21,335 nt of DNA from Welwitschia mirabilis. Its lineage: Eukaryota > Gnetophyta > Gnetopsida > Welwitschiales. The DNA lies in contig JBOZIK010000001.1 of NCBI GenBank assembly GCA_051453625.1, positions 205,984,993 to 206,006,327 on the forward strand, read 5' to 3'. This document shows, piece by piece, positions 1 through 9,799 of this stretch. The stretch's first letter is position 1, and every line of letters starts with the position of its first letter. Both the position numbers and the translations under genes were made by a program. The notes under the pieces are model-generated. The model was not told the DNA's origin and searched no databases. It was given only the letters and a program-made list of their open reading frames with translations.

Positions 1-251
1 GTTTATGTGGTTTTTCTAATTGTCATGATGGCATGTCATGTCTAATTTAGATTAGGATATCCATTATCAAGTGTCAAAGATAATTAAAAGTAAAACAAGA
101 TTAATATTAAAAGTTTAATGAGTAAATCTATCATGTATATTACAAATTGCTCCTTAGTAACATTTAAAATTCTAAGGGTATTTTTAATATATCCAGCCTC
201 ACTACACCTTAAGGAATGACAAATGAACATCAAATGTCATTTTTAATTGTG

Positions 252-1030
252 AATTTTAATACAAACACATGGAATAACCTTAAGGGTCTCATTCAAGATG
301 AAAAAACAAATTATGAACTAAAATGGAACAAAGGTTTCTATGGAATAAAACAAGCACTAAGTACTCAGATAGAGAACCTAACTTATTTTGATAAGTAATA
401 GAGTTTTAACACAACTAGAAATTTATAAACATTGTTACTTAGAGAAATAGATGGAAAGACTATATGTTAGAATATGTTGATTATGTAATATTAGAGAGTA
501 GCACATGATAAACTTATGTGGCAATAAATTTTTTCCTACTTCTACAAATAGAAGTAAGGAAGTAAGGCATGTTTTATAAAGGAGAAAAACAAAATTATTT
601 TTGATGTACTATTTAAATTTGTAATGATTATTTTAAATCAATATGTGCACTTACACTTGTAGGTGGAAAGTTAACATATTTAAGTGGAAAATAAAGAAAC
701 ATTATTAAAAGTTTGATGGATTTAACTATGAGGAGATCTGACATGACATACAATTTAATGTATGACTAGCAATAATATTTCTATTATGTCCAAAAGAAAA
801 GCATACAAAGCTAATACGAAGAATGAAAAAGTAAATTGAACAAAAGGAAACTCAGGCTATGGTACTAGTAATGTGGAATTTATAACATAATTCACTGATT
901 CAGATTATGCATAAGACAAATATGTCAAGTAAAGATGTAACATAGATCTAGAGGAATGTTATTTGGAAAATCAATGATCACACCCAAAAGACATATATAG
1001 CAAAAGTAGCAATTTGAGAAGCTAGTCGGA
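252..1030 (+). pseudogene. Ty1/copia reverse transcriptase-RNase H relic
   Basis: Decayed copia pol fragment. The frame from 216 to 398 contains KGFYGIKQA (330-356), matching the conserved KALYGLKQA block of copia reverse transcriptases, and the residues before and after it also fit that part of the palm domain. In another frame, EYVDYVILES (from 470) corresponds to the YVDD catalytic box with the second Asp changed to Tyr. Further on, FTDSDYA (891-911) is the start of copia RNase H, followed by DKYVK where DxxDRKST is usual. Stops and frame changes separate these blocks, so it cannot make a protein. No LTRs or primer-binding site are visible. The sequence shows the three ordered motifs; the copia assignment follows from known family motifs. 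The exact ends are guesses. Confidence 0.75.
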
Positions 1031-1134
1031 GTGGGAAAGGCATTTTGGCATCATACCAGTATTATCTGGTCCTTATCCTTAATAGAAATTCATTTTCTTA
1101 CCAAAAATGCTTCACGATGAAAAATTATTTTTAA

Positions 1135-1330
1135 CAAAATATATGTATATCTTAGTATGAGTAGATCATATTTTATTTGGGGAATACATGCTAAAATAAA
1201 TAAGTGACATAGTAAGGAAACAAAATTAGAATTTATTAACATTAATGTGAGGGCAATAAGGTATTTCCTATGTCTATATACAGATCAAAAAAGTAAGGTG
1301 CATTTTTAAGAAATGGAAAAAATCTACTTG
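1135..1330 (+). pseudogene. Second Ty1/copia reverse transcriptase relic
   Basis: One frame reads ILV, a stop, then VDHILFG (1161-1181), matching the YVDDIIFG box of copia reverse transcriptase with the second catalytic Asp as His. About 30 codons on, another frame reads RAIRYFLCLYTDQK, resembling the GEL-YFLGLQI block that follows the catalytic box in this family. Because an RNase H block lies upstream at 891, this is a second insertion or a rearranged copy, not a continuation of the first relic. Several stops are present, and no LTRs were recognised. Confidence 0.55.
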
Positions 1331-1540
1331 ACATCCTAGACAAAGTTGTCTTAACTATTTAAAAACTAATTTATATCTTATACCAAAAGATGGGGAAGTT
1401 TATGTATTTATTTAGTAACTAAAAAATTGTTGGTATAAGTGTGACTTACTTAACTCTAAAAGACTAGACATATGGTGAGCAGCAAACTTAGCAACAATTT
1501 TTTCATCATATTTAATTAAAATAAATGCATAAAAACTGGT

Positions 1541-1680
1541 ATGAAAAGTGTAAAACTAATTAAAGGAAGAATACATGGGTTGTGATAATCAAAACATTTA
1601 GATCACCATTTAATATGAAGAGTGTAAAATTAATCGAAGGAAGGAAAGATGGATTGTATTAATGAAAATATTTACATCAC
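1541..1680. repeat. Imperfect two-copy direct repeat, period about 74
   Basis: Copies at about 1541-1607 and 1615-1680 share ATGAARAGTGTAAAAYTAAT, a GAAGGAAG-like stretch, ATGG-TTGT, and an ending near ACATCAC or GATCACC. Differences are mostly transitions. It is probably an old local duplication. Confidence 0.6.
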
Positions 1681-1939
1681 AATCTAAAGGATTCATTGAC
1701 TTGACTTATGTAGGAAACAAAAATGATAGGTATAGTACACTTGTAGGATAGTTCTTAACCATGACCATCCTCAATTTCAATAATAGCAATGACTATAACT
1801 TAGTGTAAATAAGGATTTAGTAATAGAAATAACTATAATTTCATAATCCTCAATTTTAATTTCTTAACCATGATCATCTATCAGCTTGTGATCACTACAG
1901 TTTATAATTTCTTTACTCTTGAAATAGAAGGCTCAGAAG

Positions 1940-2535
1940 GAAGAATACCTCAGCAATTATAAACATTTATAATTCAATATGCTATAGTTAAGCATCCACC
2001 CTTTTCAAGATCTCATATTGGTCACCATTAATGTTATCTTTATGTTTTTCCTCATTTGATGCTTAACTTCATTGTGGTGAAAATTAGATGTTTATTGGGT
2101 TTAAATGGTTAGAAAATTTAGAAACCAAATCATCCTGGGCTTGATAGCTTCCATCACATATAATGATCACTTTACATTTCTCTCATTGAAGTTCTATAAT
2201 TTTATTATTTGTAAAATTATTATAAAAAATATTATTTTTAACTCTGTCAATATCTCTATTCTTTACACTTCCTTAAGCTTTGAATGTAATAGTTTGATTA
2301 CCATCACCAACATTCTCGATTTTAAGATAATATACTAGAACTTGTGCTTTCCAATAACATTTAATCATTATGAAAATTTTCATCCAAGACTTTTTGAGGT
2401 TCCTTATTACTATCTTCATCCAACTCTTTGTTAATGCTTAAAAATAAGCAACTAATGTTTTCTAGAGCATCTCTAAAATGCAAGTCCAAAAATGACTTGT
2501 GATTTATACAATCACCACAAATGTAACATATCTCT
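1940..2535 (-). pseudogene. Ty3/gypsy-like gag-protease relic
   Basis: On the minus strand, a frame starting near 2530 reads CYICGDCINHKSF, which resembles a retroelement CCHC zinc knuckle although the Cys-to-His spacing is one residue too long. It continues open through an acidic linker (KELDEDSNKEPQKV). After a frame change, the next frame reads NNIFYNNFT, then EKCKVIIICDGSYQ, then LVSKFSNHLNP. This order and spacing resemble the protease entry of plant Ty3/gypsy polyproteins, where NIFRT...KVC.VIIDGGS precedes a VxKL block. A later EKHKDNI and VDA fit the segment after it loosely. Stops and at least one frameshift are present. No LTR or reverse transcriptase was recognised below 1940. The gypsy label is inference from motif order. 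Confidence 0.45.
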
Positions 2536-2539
2536 AAAA

Positions 2540-3235
2540 TGATTAAATGTCAATTGGAAGAAAACAAAAAGATAGAGGCATGTAAGGGTAATTTTACCAT
2601 TTGAACAATTTAATTTCTTAATAACATATACCAATTATATTTGACACCAGAAGATAAAATATCATATCATAGTGCTAATACCTAGAAGAGAAAACTAGCC
2701 TAATAAACTATCCTTCATTTTCTGTAGTATTTGATCATGGTCATAGATACTTTGTAATTTTCCATAAAGTTATTACCAATGTTGATCCTCTATTGTGTGT
2801 TTATCAGGCTAGATTAATCACACCTAGATACAAATTATGATTTAGCAAGCTCAAATGTAAGGGTTGTTATGGTATAAATTATGATTAAATACTTAAATTA
2901 TGATAAAAATTAATTTTAAATACTTAAGTGGTACAAAATCATAATCCCTACTATTGAATTAAATGCATCAAATTGTGGTTTTGAAGTTTTTTTTTCATTT
3001 TAACTAAGTAAAGACATGTATGATTATTATATAATGACTTTGGTATTTTTATGTGTGTGCAGTGGTGGAGGCATTAGAGAACATATCATTCATAGCTAAA
3101 GAAACAAATCTTGTGACCTGCTTCAACCTCCACATGCATTACGCAAATGCATAATCTGCAAATGCATTAACTAATCTTATGGGCACTGCATTCCTCTTGG
3201 CATTGATCAATGATTTCATCTATGATTCTTTTCTT
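2540..3235. other. AT-rich stretch with no recognised gene
   Basis: I found no open frame with recognisable motifs. The only notable sub-sequence is a slightly GC-richer segment near 3060-3190 just before the assembly gap, with ATGCATTA-like words repeated (3136, 3152, 3162). It may be flank or intron of the minus-strand gag relic. Confidence 0.4.
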
Positions 3236-4216
3236 NNNNNNNNNNNNNNNNNNNNNNNNNNNNNNNNNNNNNNNNNNNNNNNNNNNNNNNNNNNNNNNNN
3301 NNNNNNNNNNNNNNNNNNNNNNNNNNNNNNNNNNNNNNNNNNNNNNNNNNNNNNNNNNNNNNNNNNNNNNNNNNNNNNNNNNNNNNNNNNNNNNNNNNNN
3401 NNNNNNNNNNNNNNNNNNNNNNNNNNNNNNNNNNNNNNNNNNNNNNNNNNNNNNNNNNNNNNNNNNNNNNNNNNNNNNNNNNNNNNNNNNNNNNNNNNNN
3501 NNNNNNNNNNNNNNNNNNNNNNNNNNNNNNNNNNNNNNNNNNNNNNNNNNNNNNNNNNNNNNNNNNNNNNNNNNNNNNNNNNNNNNNNNNNNNNNNNNNN
3601 NNNNNNNNNNNNNNNNNNNNNNNNNNNNNNNNNNNNNNNNNNNNNNNNNNNNNNNNNNNNNNNNNNNNNNNNNNNNNNNNNNNNNNNNNNNNNNNNNNNN
3701 NNNNNNNNNNNNNNNNNNNNNNNNNNNNNNNNNNNNNNNNNNNNNNNNNNNNNNNNNNNNNNNNNNNNNNNNNNNNNNNNNNNNNNNNNNNNNNNNNNNN
3801 NNNNNNNNNNNNNNNNNNNNNNNNNNNNNNNNNNNNNNNNNNNNNNNNNNNNNNNNNNNNNNNNNNNNNNNNNNNNNNNNNNNNNNNNNNNNNNNNNNNN
3901 NNNNNNNNNNNNNNNNNNNNNNNNNNNNNNNNNNNNNNNNNNNNNNNNNNNNNNNNNNNNNNNNNNNNNNNNNNNNNNNNNNNNNNNNNNNNNNNNNNNN
4001 NNNNNNNNNNNNNNNNNNNNNNNNNNNNNNNNNNNNNNNNNNNNNNNNNNNNNNNNNNNNNNNNNNNNNNNNNNNNNNNNNNNNNNNNNNNNNNNNNNNN
4101 NNNNNNNNNNNNNNNNNNNNNNNNNNNNNNNNNNNNNNNNNNNNNNNNNNNNNNNNNNNNNNNNNNNNNNNNNNNNNNNNNNNNNNNNNNNNNNNNNNNN
4201 NNNNNNNNNNNNNNNN
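3236..4216. other. Assembly gap, 981 N
   Basis: Run of undetermined bases. Open frames crossing it are artefacts of N translation. The edges share only a couple of T residues, so nothing suggests that the flanks overlap. Confidence 0.99.
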
Positions 4217-4348
4217 TTTTAATTACTTTACTTGTGATAATAGTCTTTTTCTAATAATACTTTTTGATTATTAATTTCTTTGTCTACTTAATCATATTTT
4301 CTATGTCATCATTTATTGAAAAAGAGATATTTTTTAGTGTTGCATAAA

Positions 4349-5520
4349 TTATCTTATTTGGATTAGATCCAATTTCATGTTTTTTATATTCCTTTTTTTT
4401 TTTGTTATGGTTTTAGGCAACTTTTCCTTGGCTTCCATAATTCTATCTAATTTAGTGATTCTCAATGGTTTGTAAACTATATATTTTTTTATTATATTTT
4501 TAAGTTCTCTAATTCTTGATCCATAGTCTATTTTGGCCCAAATTTCTTGGTTTGCTAACATGAGCTCTGAAACTATACTAATAGTTACATTATCACCCAC
4601 ATATTTGGCTTCTTTAGGCTTTTAATTAGATCCTTCATTCTCATAGCCAAAAATTAGAACATATAGCTTGCTACTCTTGTTACTAAAAGCATCTCTTTCT
4701 TTGAACTTCTTGTAATATTTGAATTTAAAATAGATAATTCTTTATCATTATGTATCTTTAAAAATTACATGCCACATTATTACTTCTATTTAGAGAGAAG
4801 AATTATCCTACTCAAACTTTATTGCATTGGGCTTTGCCTTTTCAATTGATGCATTATCATTACGATAGCCACCTTACTTCCCTTTAAGCATGTCCAACAA
4901 AGTGATGGTAATTTCCTTATCCTTTTCATCATGATTTCTAGTATAGAATGTAATAAGGACCTTATTTTCATGAAGTCCCAGTAGGATCAACAAACCATAT
5001 TTATAACCAATAAGTAGTCTGTTTAATCTAACAAATAGTTAAAATAAAGTGTAAATAATGGAAGCATCGTCATCTTACGTGTTCACAAATTCATGAGTGA
5101 TAGAAACTGGAATAGAGTACTACATGTAAGTGACTTGCATAATTGTTTACTTAAATTTTAGAATAAATATATTTTCTTTTGATAAACTTTTTAGTTGATA
5201 AACATTTTAGATGAAACTATCAACATTGATTTTATTAAAAGGCCAAGAATAAGCCATAAAAAATGTGTTTAGGAATAATTTATAACTTGAATGTAGAAAG
5301 AAGAAGCCTTTAAAATCTAATTAGTTTATCCACTAAGATGTTTAACTTTCATGAGATTTTCTTTGTCATTATCTGCTAACCCTTTGGGTCTTTTTTATTC
5401 TAGAAAATGTAAACAGAAATGATAACTATACCCATGATAAGCCTTTGTTAAAAGACTAGTCTAACACTGAGATTAAAGATATTTATTAGAATGATGGTGG
5501 GTACTCCCCATTTTTTCTTC
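4349..5520 (-). pseudogene. Long decayed single-frame coding relic, family not recognised
   Basis: Read on the minus strand from about 5511 (an ATG) down to a stop at 4349, the sequence keeps protein-like composition for some 380 codons. One frame holds from 5520 to about 5320, including HHHSNKYL and GLADNDKENLMKVKHLSG. After a single frameshift, one frame continues from about 5320 to 4349, interrupted only by point stops. Clear stretches include YSIPVSITHEFVNT, RLNRLLIGYKYGLLILLGL, NKVLITFYTRNHDEKDKE, TLLDMLKGK and a charged C-terminal part with EIWAKIDYGSRIRELK. Most stops are TAA or TAG, consistent with decay of Gln codons. There are no intron-like breaks, so an intronless source is likely: a transposon, a retroposed copy or an integrated viral gene. 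I see no diagnostic motif for any of these. It may extend upstream to 5725, where MTLEESKKVSIGF starts another minus-strand open stretch. Confidence 0.6.
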
Positions 5521-5528
5521 ATGTTAAG

Positions 5529-5756
5529 TAGTTATCACAAATTAAAAGAAAGCCAAGAACCTGTAATGAGTTGATTCGTGTACATGAATCATCAAATAAT
5601 TTTCATAAGGATAATTTATCTTTGTTGATAGCATTACAAGCAATTCGAGATAGTTTTATTGGTTTACATTTTTGGGAACAAATGAAAAATCCTATGGAAA
5701 CCTTTTTACTCTCTTCCAAAGTCATGATAAGACACCCACTAATAATAGAAAATTGA
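5529..5756 (+). other. Open stretch of ambiguous strand
   Basis: The + strand is open for 75 codons, containing LIALQAIRDSFIGLHFWEQM, with no ATG at its start. The minus strand over 5725-5515 is also open except for one stop and has a plausible start, MTLEESKKVSIGF, aligned with the decayed coding relic downstream on that strand. I lean to the minus reading because it extends the neighbouring relic, but composition alone does not settle it. No family is recognised on either strand. Confidence 0.25.
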
Positions 5757-5939
5757 ACAAAACATCTTAACATTAGGGATTTTGATTAGTCTTAATCCTA
5801 TTTTGGATTCGAACTATAGTGGGCATTGCTACATAGAATATCTTTCTCTATAGCATTTTTAATTATGTATATACTTAACCATGTATGCATCTTTTTTGGT
5901 ATTTCTTTATGATTTGCATGTTCTGCTTTATTACCTTAA

Positions 5940-6423
5940 ATGTTGTCTAAAGTGGAGGAATATCATAGGAGTGCAATACTCTTAAGTCTAGGTGATAAAG
6001 ATGTTCTTTTACTATACAACAACCTGATTTGGGATGTGAACAGCGATGCCTCACGTGTCAAAGATTTATTTTGGTTAGGCTATGAAAGCTACTTTGAATG
6101 ATTGGTATCTTGAAGATATTTCATAATTTTTGTCTTAATTTATAGTGCATTCTAATCTCTGGAGATGTATCCATGCTTCTAATATTATTTTCTATTTCTT
6201 ATCTAATCTAATTTTTTTAATCTAAGGATATAGTTATGCTTTTAATCTTATCTCTCACTACCTATTTGAGATTGATTTCTTTACTGAGACATAAAAATGT
6301 TGTTGTAGTTATGTACTTAATTTGTATGCCAATGTTCGTTGAAAGGCAGATGAAGATGAGAAGGAAAAGAAGGAGCAAGTGCAAAGGGAGCAGCTAATTC
6401 CCACTTCAGTTAAGGTCTTCTCA
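5940..6423 (+). pseudogene. TPR-like superfamily protein pseudogene fragment
   Basis: The frame opening at ATG 5940 reads KVEEYHRSAILLSLGDKDVL then YNNLIWDVNSDASRV. This resembles the plant tetratricopeptide family in which a block like YHRRAI-NPGDGNVLSLY-DLIWE--KDA-RAESYFDQAVKA is typical. Near 6058 the match moves to another frame, SKIYFG, a stop, then AMKATLNDWYLED, fitting the next helix (SYFDQAVKAAPDDCYVLAS). After about 200 bases a third segment reads YANVR, a stop, then KADEDEKEKKEQ (6325-6384), fitting the YA-FLWDADEDEEEE continuation. The intervening 200 bases may be an intron or an insertion. A consensus donor GTAAGT follows at 6424. One frameshift and stops at 6076 and 6340 make it non-functional. 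The family assignment rests on remembered consensus only. Confidence 0.6.
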
Positions 6424-6429
6424 GTAAGT

Positions 6430-7560
6430 TACTAGACTTTGAAATACATAGATATTACTTTATTTTTTTAATAATTTTATTTTAAAAAATATTATAAATT
6501 CTAAGTAATTGCTATGCATTAAATGCTAGATTCTAATCCATATAAACCTCAATGCATATGTATTATGAATATTGTGCTCATATTCAACATATGAATAATT
6601 ACTAGATAAGGGAAAATAGCCTATAATAAAAGCTCTTATGAGTGAGATACAAATCAACAATAGGACATAATTATTCTTCATTGATGATGAAACCCCTAAT
6701 TTCAAATTCTAGCTTTTAATAAAATGATCTCATTAAAAGGATGTTGTCTTAATCTGAGTTCAAGTTCCTGCTCTGCTAATGATGTAAGCTACATTGTCTT
6801 TTTGTTTCTTTGGTTTTCTGTAATTTTCTATTTGAGGTTGCATCAAACATGGGTATCAGTAGCATTTTCAGCTTCAAGTTTGGAAATGCCTTATTAATGG
6901 ATCCTTCAGGCCTACCTACTTTATGAAAATAATTTATATTGGCTTGATTATAATATCATAGCTTAGCTTCATGAATTCCTTGGATACTTTCTTGACCAGC
7001 AGTTATTGTTCCTCCTTAGCTTTTAGCTTTAGCTTTAGAAACAATCTATTAGCTTTGAGATTATGTATTGAAATTATTCTTCTGCTTGGGAGTCATAAAT
7101 TTGAAGATGCATTCTTGTGACTTCCTATTAATTTTCTCTTCTCAGCCTTATAGAATAAGGTACTTTTTTATTTGAAAGAGATAAACCAATGCTACTTAGA
7201 CCTTAAGACCTCAAGGCCATTTGGAAGATTCTTGTTTTCAACCTCTAAATGAAAGGATAACTTTAGTTTCAAGTTTTAACCATGTTTCCCTTGCCTTGTC
7301 TTTACATAGGGTTATGCCCCTCTTTGGAGTAACTTTAAAGATTTCTACATTAAAAACGCTCTATCATCATTTTTAGATGTGGGTAATTAGTTGAATTTTT
7401 AAAAGTTTCTTTCATAGATAATGCAATTAAAATGGACATGTTTAACTCCTTGTATTTCCTTTTTTTAAGCTTTGGGTCTAAGGAAAATTGATTGTAGATA
7501 CAGGGTCATTGTTAAAAGATAAAATCTACCACACAAAATGCATGCTACTTGGATCTCACT
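6430..7560. other. AT-rich stretch without a recognised gene
   Basis: No convincing coding segment was found. There are short T-rich tracts and a small TTTAGC repeat near 7015-7038. It may be intron or flank of the TPR pseudogene, or the interior of the transposon whose end lies at 8114. Confidence 0.35.
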
Positions 7561-7564
7561 TTTT

Positions 7565-7596
7565 TAACATATCTATGAACTAACATATCTATGAAC
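7565..7596. repeat. Perfect 16-bp tandem duplication
   Basis: TAACATATCTATGAAC occurs twice in immediate succession (7565-7580 and 7581-7596) with no mismatch, which points to a recent slippage or repair event. Confidence 0.9.
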
Positions 7597-7677
7597 CTTA
7601 TGATATTTAGAAAAAAGGGAGCTTAATCAACTTTAAAGTAAATTTATTCAAAAACATATTACTTAGGAAGAAACATA

Positions 7678-7737
7678 AATGAGGCTTCATCGGAAAAATG
7701 AGAACATGAGAATGAGGCTTCATCGGAGAAATGAGAA
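7678..7737. repeat. 27-bp direct repeat, period 33
   Basis: AATGAGGCTTCATCGG followed by AAAAATGAGAA or AGAAATGAGAA occurs at 7678-7704 and 7711-7737 with a single mismatch, separated by six bases (CATGAG). It is a local duplication with no coding meaning that I can see. Confidence 0.9.
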
Positions 7738-7889
7738 AAATGGATGAGATCTAGACATTAGAACTAAGTTATAAATTCATGCTCTTAGAATAGTAGCCTT
7801 TGATCTATCCCTTTAAAACCTAGAAATTACTTATATGGAATGCTCTGTAAATAGTACATAAATCATGTAATTTTTTATTATTTTACTAT

Positions 7890-8114
7890 TAAAGAACCTT
7901 TTAAGGTATTTATTTGATAAAATACCTTAGACGGATTTTAAGGTGCTTTTTAAGTGAAATGCCTCAAAAGGGTTAAAAGCATTTTAAGGTGTTCTTATCC
8001 AAAGGTCTTAGCAATGCCTTAAAATTGTGTGGGATTTTAAGGCATTTTTTATTGCTTTTTATTGCTTTTTAAGGTATTTTAGAAATGCCTTAAACTCCTA
8101 TATTTGTTGTAGTG
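7890..8114. mobile_element. CACTA-type DNA transposon terminus with subterminal repeats
   Basis: The segment ends TTTGTTGTAGTG at 8103-8114, the reverse complement of CACTACAACAAA, a typical end of plant CACTA (En/Spm) transposons. Inside it, TTTTAAGG occurs in direct orientation at 7899, 7936, 7982, 8035 and 8067. Inverted forms occur at 8017 (CCTTAAAA, exact), 8088 (CCTTAAAC), 7952 (CCTCAAAA) and 7925 (CCTTAG). Clustered subterminal repeats in both orientations are known transposase-binding architecture for this superfamily. The orientation makes this the right-hand end, so the body would lie to the left. I did not find a matching left end in the window, and it may be lost, outside, or in the 3236-4216 gap. 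Confidence 0.6.
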
Positions 8115-8395
8115 CATTTTTTGAAAAAGGCACTAAAATTAGATGACATATCCTTCAACCAAAATTAAAGTTTATTTCTAAAAGGTTAGAAAGTGGAAAA
8201 ATTTAATACAACCTTGGGAACACATCAAAGCATTGAAAAAAAAGTTTTTTACTACATATCTTTTTATTACAACTACAAACTAGAGAAACACTACAATGTA
8301 AAATTTAAACTGGTAGGCATATAATTAAAAGTGCAATTTTAACCACATGATCATCTATGAGAAACTATTCTTTTTTATTTTTAATTGACTTAATG

Positions 8396-8689
8396 CTATT
8401 TATGTGAGATGGCTTTTTGTCATTTGGCAATCTTCTTAATTTCTTCTTACAATTTACTAATCCAAGTATTGTGTTCTTTTGAAATGTATTCAAGAAATGT
8501 CTTACTAGAAAAAGAAGAGGAAGGATGTAAAGAACAAGAAAAAGAAGAATGAAGAGGAGGATGAAAATTCTTTTCAATAGGTTATTTGCCTTTACAATAA
8601 GTTATGAAAGGTACAAAAGGAGTAACATATGGAGGAATAATGTGAATAAAATAAGGGTTATGTTGTATTTCTTCTTCTTTCTTAGGTTG
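8396..8689 (-). pseudogene. Decayed coding relic, family not recognised
   Basis: Minus-strand frame of 98 codons from about 8689 to a stop at 8396, with only three internal stops and no frameshift needed. It begins with a charged KKEEEIQHNPYF stretch, then proline- and aromatic-rich IIPPYVTPFVPFITY. A Ser/Pro/His-rich low-complexity part follows (PPLHSSFSCSLHPSSSFSSK), then TFLEYISKEHNTWISKL and a Lys-rich end. The competing frame on the same strand (8577-8365) is long only because the Ser-rich part reads as hydrophobic residues when shifted. The ending could be a coiled-coil tail of a transposase-associated protein, but that is a guess. It lies just outside the CACTA-like end. Confidence 0.4.
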
Positions 8690-8699
8690 CTATTATTCT

Positions 8700-9610
8700 T
8701 CATGCTATTTGTATTATTTCCCTAGGATCCAATCTATATTCCTATACTTTTAAACTTGTGTTAGTTTTTAAAAAGTGATGGTTTTAATGTAAGGTCTATC
8801 CTGATATTTACAACTCAAGTTTTAATATATGTTATTATATACAATATCAAACATTAGGTAGGATAATGGAAGGTTATTCTTATGTTCTACATGGTTGAAT
8901 ATGATCCTAAATAAAAATTTAGCAATGTCAAAATATTGATCTTTTTAGATAATCCTAATGAGGTTTAGGTAACTGATACAAGTATTAGTAACATCAGAAC
9001 TAGGTAGAACAATGCAAATGACATAGTGAAATTAAAAAAATGGGCTTTTATATAAAAATTTACAATGTAATATTTAACATCATAATTTTTAATCCAAAGC
9101 TATAAATGTTACTTAATGCGATGTTTTCAACATTTCTCATCATAACTATGCACTAAATGAAAAATTTATTATGTTTTAGACAACATATGGATCTAATATT
9201 CAAATTTGACTATAAGAGGGAAATACAACATGATAATAATATGCTGAAGAAAAATACAAATTTTAAATACTTTCATAGACAAATAAGAGAGTTACAATGT
9301 TTACTTAACATTCATAGAAAATTTACAATAATAATGCTCTTTCACATGTTACCACTACAAAAACATAAAGCATGAAATAAAGTAGTAAAGTATCTGAAGC
9401 CATCAATAACAAGCACTTCTTATCAATAACTAGAATCTATACTAGTATATAAAATTACATATATAATATGGTATGAGAATTATGAAATCATTACAATCCC
9501 CAATATGATCAATGGTAAGGTATGAAATGATAAGGGGTTCTCAAGTGGAGAAGGGATAACAATAATAAACCAGAAATGATCAAGGCTCCATTTTTAATTT
9601 ATCCTCTTTT
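8700..9610. other. AT-rich stretch without a recognised gene
   Basis: A 72-codon + frame at 9157-9375 starts with ATG but has no recognisable motif and no coding-like neighbour. CACTACAAAAAC at 9353 resembles a CACTA start but has no subterminal repeats after it. Nothing else is supported. Confidence 0.35.
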
Positions 9611-9614
9611 ACTA

Positions 9615-9778
9615 TTACTCCACAATAGATTTTTGTAATCTAGTTGCATGTAATGTAGGAGGGATAAATGGTAAATTAGTTACGTTTTTCCTATTCATCC
9701 TAAAAGTTTGGTCTAATGTCCTTAGGACTTCCTTCAAAGAGTATCTCTCCCTAAAGTCTAAACAACTAGCTACCCCAG
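9615..9778 (-). pseudogene. Terminal exon of a minus-strand gene, possibly kinase-like
   Basis: Minus-strand open segment preceded by an AT-rich tract ending AAAATAG, an acceptable plant 3' splice site, and closed by TAA at 9615-9617 with TAG right after it. The protein reads GVASCLDFRERYSLKEVLR, then TLDQTFRMNRK, and a short tail NLPFIPPTLHATRLQKSIVE. The first part resembles the last helix of plant receptor-like kinase domains, where CL-PRxRPSMKEVLRxL is usual. The Pro is Tyr here, so the assignment is tentative. There are no internal stops over about 54 codons in a very AT-rich setting. No upstream exon was recognised, so it is either an orphan last exon or a pseudogene fragment. A gypsy-like LTR lies upstream on the same strand. 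Confidence 0.4.
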
Positions 9779-9799
9779 CTATTTTTAATTTTATTATTT

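Noticed and set aside
1893-1900. CACTACAG as the missing left CACTA end
   Set aside because: Only eight bases match, with no TTTTAAGG-like motifs nearby.
2105-2338. 77-codon + strand frame
   Set aside because: Antisense to the minus-strand gypsy-like protease relic, with no motif of its own.
3179-4274. Two + strand frames of about 350 codons
   Set aside because: Almost entirely N translated as X across the 3236-4216 gap.
8365-8577. Hydrophobic 70-residue minus-strand membrane protein
   Set aside because: It is the shifted frame of a Ser/Pro-rich coding relic on the same strand; the hydrophobic residues come from T-rich codons.
9353-9364. CACTACAAAAAC as a left CACTA transposon end
   Set aside because: No subterminal repeats follow it, and it lies to the right of the right-hand end at 8114.
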